A stretch of 7,663 nucleotides of DNA, taken from Psychrilyobacter sp. Lineage in GTDB: Bacteria > Fusobacteriota > Fusobacteriia > Fusobacteriales > Fusobacteriaceae. The position numbers were made by a program, and so were the translations under genes. A model generated the notes under the pieces. It did no database searches and was not told where the DNA came from. It saw nothing but the letters and a program-made list of their open reading frames with translations. Positions 5,473-7,663 of the stretch are shown here, piece by piece (the first letter of the stretch is position 1; every line of letters starts with the position of its first letter). Location: assembly GCA_023145315.1 (NCBI GenBank), contig JAGLEA010000145.1, positions 1-7,663 of the forward strand, written 5' to 3'.

Positions 5473-6483
5473 CTAACTCTTACCATCATCTTTAGATTTT
5501 AACTCTATTTTTTTTACTCTCTTTACTAATTCTGGTAATTTTTTCAAACTAGCTTTTATTCTAAGATGACTTTTTATATCTACAGGTGGATTACCCGATA
5601 ACACTTGATTTGATTCTATATTCCCTGATACTCCTGATTGAGCTCCTAATGTAACATTATCTCCTATCTTCAGATGACCTGCTACTCCTACTTGCCCTGC
5701 TAGGGTGCAATTATCTCCTACTTCTGCACTTCCAGCTATTCCTACTTGTGATATAATAAAACAATTTTCACCAATTATTCCATTATGTCCTAATTGTACT
5801 AAATTGTCTATTTTCGTATATTTTTTTACGATAGTATCACCTATAGCACCTCTATCAATAGTTGTATTTGCTCCTATTTCAACTTCTTTTTCTAAAACTA
5901 CACGACCAATTTGTTCTATCTTTATATTATTACCATCTACTTTTGTATACCCAAATCCATCAGATCCAATAACTGCTCCAGGCTGTAGTATACATCCCTC
6001 TCCTAATACACAGAACTCTCTTACGACTGAGTTTGGATATAGTATAGAGTTTTTCCCTATTATAGCTTCCTGTCCTATATAGACACCAGGATATAAAGTA
6101 ACACCATCTTCCACTATTGCATTATGACCAATATATACATTAGGAGCTATCTTTACATTTTTTCCTATTTTTGCACTATCTTCCATAGCTTTCACTGGAA
6201 AAATAAGTTCTTTTTTAAAAAATTTAAGTAGAAGTGGCATTAATTCCCGTGGATTTTTTTGTACTACTATATAAGTTTTCCCCTCTGAATATTCTTTAAG
6301 TTCTGGAACTACTAATACAGTTGCTTTAGTTTCATCTAATTTCATCAAGAATTTTTCCTCTGCTGCAAATGTCAGTTCCCCTTCTTTAGCTTGAAAAAAG
6401 GGAGCAAGACCAGTTATTCTCTGATCTTTATCTCCCTTAATCTTTCCACCAAGAAGAGATGATAATTCATTTAAATTATACAT
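5473..6483 (-). CDS. lpxD: UDP-3-O-(3-hydroxyacyl)glucosamine N-acyltransferase
   Basis: LpxD is the third enzyme of lipid A synthesis. It transfers a 3-hydroxyacyl chain from acyl carrier protein to the 2-amino group of UDP-3-O-acyl-glucosamine in the cytoplasm. The 336 residues compare with 341 in Escherichia coli. The N-terminal uridine-binding domain (1-100) is followed by a long left-handed beta-helix of hexapeptide repeats (about 103-300, for example IGKNVKIAPNVYIG). IGSDGFGY (172-179) is a conserved LpxD block, and NLVQLGHNGIIG (227-238) contains the catalytic base, His233. A short charged helix ends the protein. The start is ATG at 6483 with AGGAGGAG at 6486-6493. It lies 14 bases after skp, the same order as bamA-skp-lpxD in Escherichia coli, but here a terminator follows and fabZ, lpxA and lpxB are not next. 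Its presence implies a lipid A-bearing outer membrane. Confidence 0.97.
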   Translation of the reverse strand: MYNLNELSSLLGGKIKGDKDQRITGLAPFFQAKEGELTFAAEEKFLMKLDETKATVLVVPELKEYSEGKTYIVVQKNPRELMPLLLKFFKKELIFPVKAMEDSAKIGKNVKIAPNVYIGHNAIVEDGVTLYPGVYIGQEAIIGKNSILYPNSVVREFCVLGEGCILQPGAVIGSDGFGYTKVDGNNIKIEQIGRVVLEKEVEIGANTTIDRGAIGDTIVKKYTKIDNLVQLGHNGIIGENCFIISQVGIAGSAEVGDNCTLAGQVGVAGHLKIGDNVTLGAQSGVSGNIESNQVLSGNPPVDIKSHLRIKASLKKLPELVKRVKKIELKSKDDGKS

Positions 6484-6497
6484 TTCTCCTCCTAATT

Positions 6498-6986
6498 TTA
6501 TAATTTTATTTTTTTTGTACTCTCTAATTTTTTTAAAACTTCAGATGTAATATCTGTTCCACCATAAAGAACAGCACCTTCTTCTAAAACAGTCTCATAT
6601 TTTTTTTCTCTCGCCACTCTTACTACTGCAGATTTAATCTCAGCTTGAATAGTTGACATCTCATCAAATTCCATCTTACCTAATTTATTTTGTAATGCTT
6701 GACGCTCTTTAGCAAAAGTTGCTTGTTGTCTTTCAAACTTATCTTTTTCTGCTACTGTTACTTTATCACCTTTAGCATTAAGTTTCTTTGCAGTTGCTTC
6801 TAAACTTTTTGCTTTTGTTGCTAATTGTCCCTCTAATTTTGTTTTTTCTGTTTCTAACTTAGCTTTTACAGCTTGAGTCTTAGAGTAGCCTTGAAATATT
6901 TTTTGTGTGTTTACTGTAGCTATTTTAGATGCAAATACCGACATTGACATTACTACTGCCATTACTACCATTATCATTTTTTTCAT
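6498..6986 (-). CDS. skp: OmpH/Skp family periplasmic chaperone
   Basis: Skp binds unfolded outer-membrane proteins in the periplasm and carries them to the BAM complex. The 162 residues match the usual length (161 in Escherichia coli). A Sec signal peptide with Lys2-Lys3 and a hydrophobic core ends at VFA, with cleavage likely after Ala19. The mature protein begins SKIATVNTQKIFQGYSK, a family hallmark. Residues 40-110 are Lys/Glu/Gln/Ala-rich and form the coiled-coil arms of the trimeric jellyfish. YETVLEEGAVLYGGTDITSEVLKKL (130-154) is the conserved C-terminal body strand and helix. The start is ATG at 6986 with GGAG at 6996-6999, 9 bases before it. It lies between bamA and lpxD, which supports the assignment and implies a shared transcript. 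Confidence 0.95.
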   Translation of the reverse strand: MKKMIMVVMAVVMSMSVFASKIATVNTQKIFQGYSKTQAVKAKLETEKTKLEGQLATKAKSLEATAKKLNAKGDKVTVAEKDKFERQQATFAKERQALQNKLGKMEFDEMSTIQAEIKSAVVRVAREKKYETVLEEGAVLYGGTDITSEVLKKLESTKKIKL

Positions 6987-7037
6987 TTTTAATCACTCCA
7001 TTTATATTTTTTTTCTTACTTATTACTTACTCTTTAA

Positions 7038-7051
7038 TTAGTAATTACTAA
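7038..7051. repeat. 14-bp perfect palindrome between bamA and skp
   Basis: TTAGTAATTACTAA at 7038-7051 is an exact palindrome lying a few bases after the bamA stop. Without a loop it is unsuited as a terminator, and no T run follows. A 7-base tandem repeat (TTACTTA at 7016-7022 and 7023-7029) lies nearby. Both are in the 68-base gap before skp. It could be a protein-binding site or chance. Confidence 0.4.
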
Positions 7052-7054
7052 CTA

Positions 7055-7663
7055 TTAAAACATTTGTCCCATATTGAAGAAGAATTGCATTCCTTTTTCT
7101 TCTGAATCACCTATAGGGAATCCAAAGTCTAATCTTATTGGTCCAATTGGTGTTTTTATTCTTAGACCTACACCTGCTGATTGTTTCATATCATTAGGAA
7201 ATTCTCCTGATGATCTATCCACAAATCTGTCTTGACTGTCACCATGATACCATGCACGACCTATATCGTAGAAGAATACTAACCCCAAAAAGCTGTTTAT
7301 AGCTGTTCTATTCTCTATGTTTAAAATCATCTGATCTTGACCTCTTACCCAACCATACTTATATCCTCTCAAAGAGTTTGCTCCACCTGCTGCATATAGT
7401 TGTTGATACTTTAGTGAATCTGTTCCTACACCCATTACTACTCTATATGCCATGGTATTACTTTTAAAGAAACCTTGATGATATTTTCTTAGCTCTAGCG
7501 TTGCCTTGGAAAAAGCTTCATTCTCTGAAGATATCCCTTTTCCAGCTGCATCATAGTGACTTCCTGTTTCTGTTCCAAAATAATGACCTAACTCAATTCC
7601 AAATTTTGCATAACTTCCTGTAGTAGGATCTAAATAGTTATTTCTTGTATCATATATCATTGC
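7055..7663 (-). CDS. bamA: Outer membrane protein assembly factor BamA, C-terminal part (5' end outside window)
   Basis: BamA is the Omp85-family beta-barrel that folds and inserts proteins into the outer membrane. Only about the last 202 codons are present. The frame stays open to the right edge, so the ATG at 7658-7660 is internal and not the start; the POTRA domains lie outside. Numbering from that Met, visible hallmarks are YDTRNNYLDPTTGSYAKFG (3-21, an early barrel strand), AAGGANSLRGYKYG (90-103) with the L6 Arg98-Gly99-Tyr100 motif, LNIENR (113-118), FYDIGRAW (130-137), and SAGVGLRIKTPIGPIRLDFGFPIG (161-184). The protein ends MQFFFNMGQMF, a beta-signal with the required terminal Phe. 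TamA and other Omp85 proteins share part of this, but skp and lpxD directly downstream make BamA the clear choice. Confidence 0.95.
   Translation of the reverse strand, partial: AMIYDTRNNYLDPTTGSYAKFGIELGHYFGTETGSHYDAAGKGISSENEAFSKATLELRKYHQGFFKSNTMAYRVVMGVGTDSLKYQQLYAAGGANSLRGYKYGWVRGQDQMILNIENRTAINSFLGLVFFYDIGRAWYHGDSQDRFVDRSSGEFPNDMKQSAGVGLRIKTPIGPIRLDFGFPIGDSEEKGMQFFFNMGQMF

Noticed and set aside
5705..6082. Open frame on the plus strand opposite lpxD
   Set aside because: Antisense to the hexapeptide-repeat region. The repeated pattern of the real gene keeps this frame open, and no protein features are visible.

Overview
All recognisable genes lie on the minus strand of an AT-rich window. 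The host looks like a member of Fusobacteriota, probably Fusobacterium. Outer-membrane genes (bamA, skp/ompH, lpxD) show a Gram-negative envelope, while the low GC, strong AGGAGG ribosome sites and clostridial-looking metabolic genes fit that phylum. This placement is inference from gene content; no marker such as rRNA is present.

Layout in transcription order, from the right end to the left. (1) Envelope operon: the C-terminal part of bamA (cut by the window edge), a skp/ompH periplasmic chaperone gene, and lpxD for lipid A synthesis, closed by a hairpin terminator at 5434-5457. (2) Pantothenate uptake unit: a promoter at 5400-5428, then yhdT and panF overlapping as TAATG, then an unrecognised 240-residue acidic protein 13 bases after panF. 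(3) tpx, a thiol peroxidase gene with a TTG start, its own promoter carrying an inverted repeat, and a strong terminator. (4) A single GspH/FimT-like pseudopilin gene. (5) A nitronate monooxygenase/FabK-family flavin oxidoreductase with a cysteine-rich tail, its own promoter and a terminator. (6) A broken Rpn-family (PD-(D/E)XK) nuclease gene running off the left edge.

Most of the window is ordinary core genome. The envelope genes work together: BamA inserts outer-membrane proteins, Skp escorts them across the periplasm, and LpxD makes the lipid A precursor. YhdT and PanF form a conserved pair for pantothenate import. The most interesting point is the Rpn remnant. Its nuclease core is gone, but the C-terminal part stays open in another frame and begins at an ATG with a good ribosome site. 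This resembles the intragenic antitoxin (RpnS) arrangement known from Enterobacteria. Further leads are the unknown protein after panF and the inverted repeat inside the tpx promoter. No tRNA, rRNA, CRISPR array or complete insertion sequence was seen.
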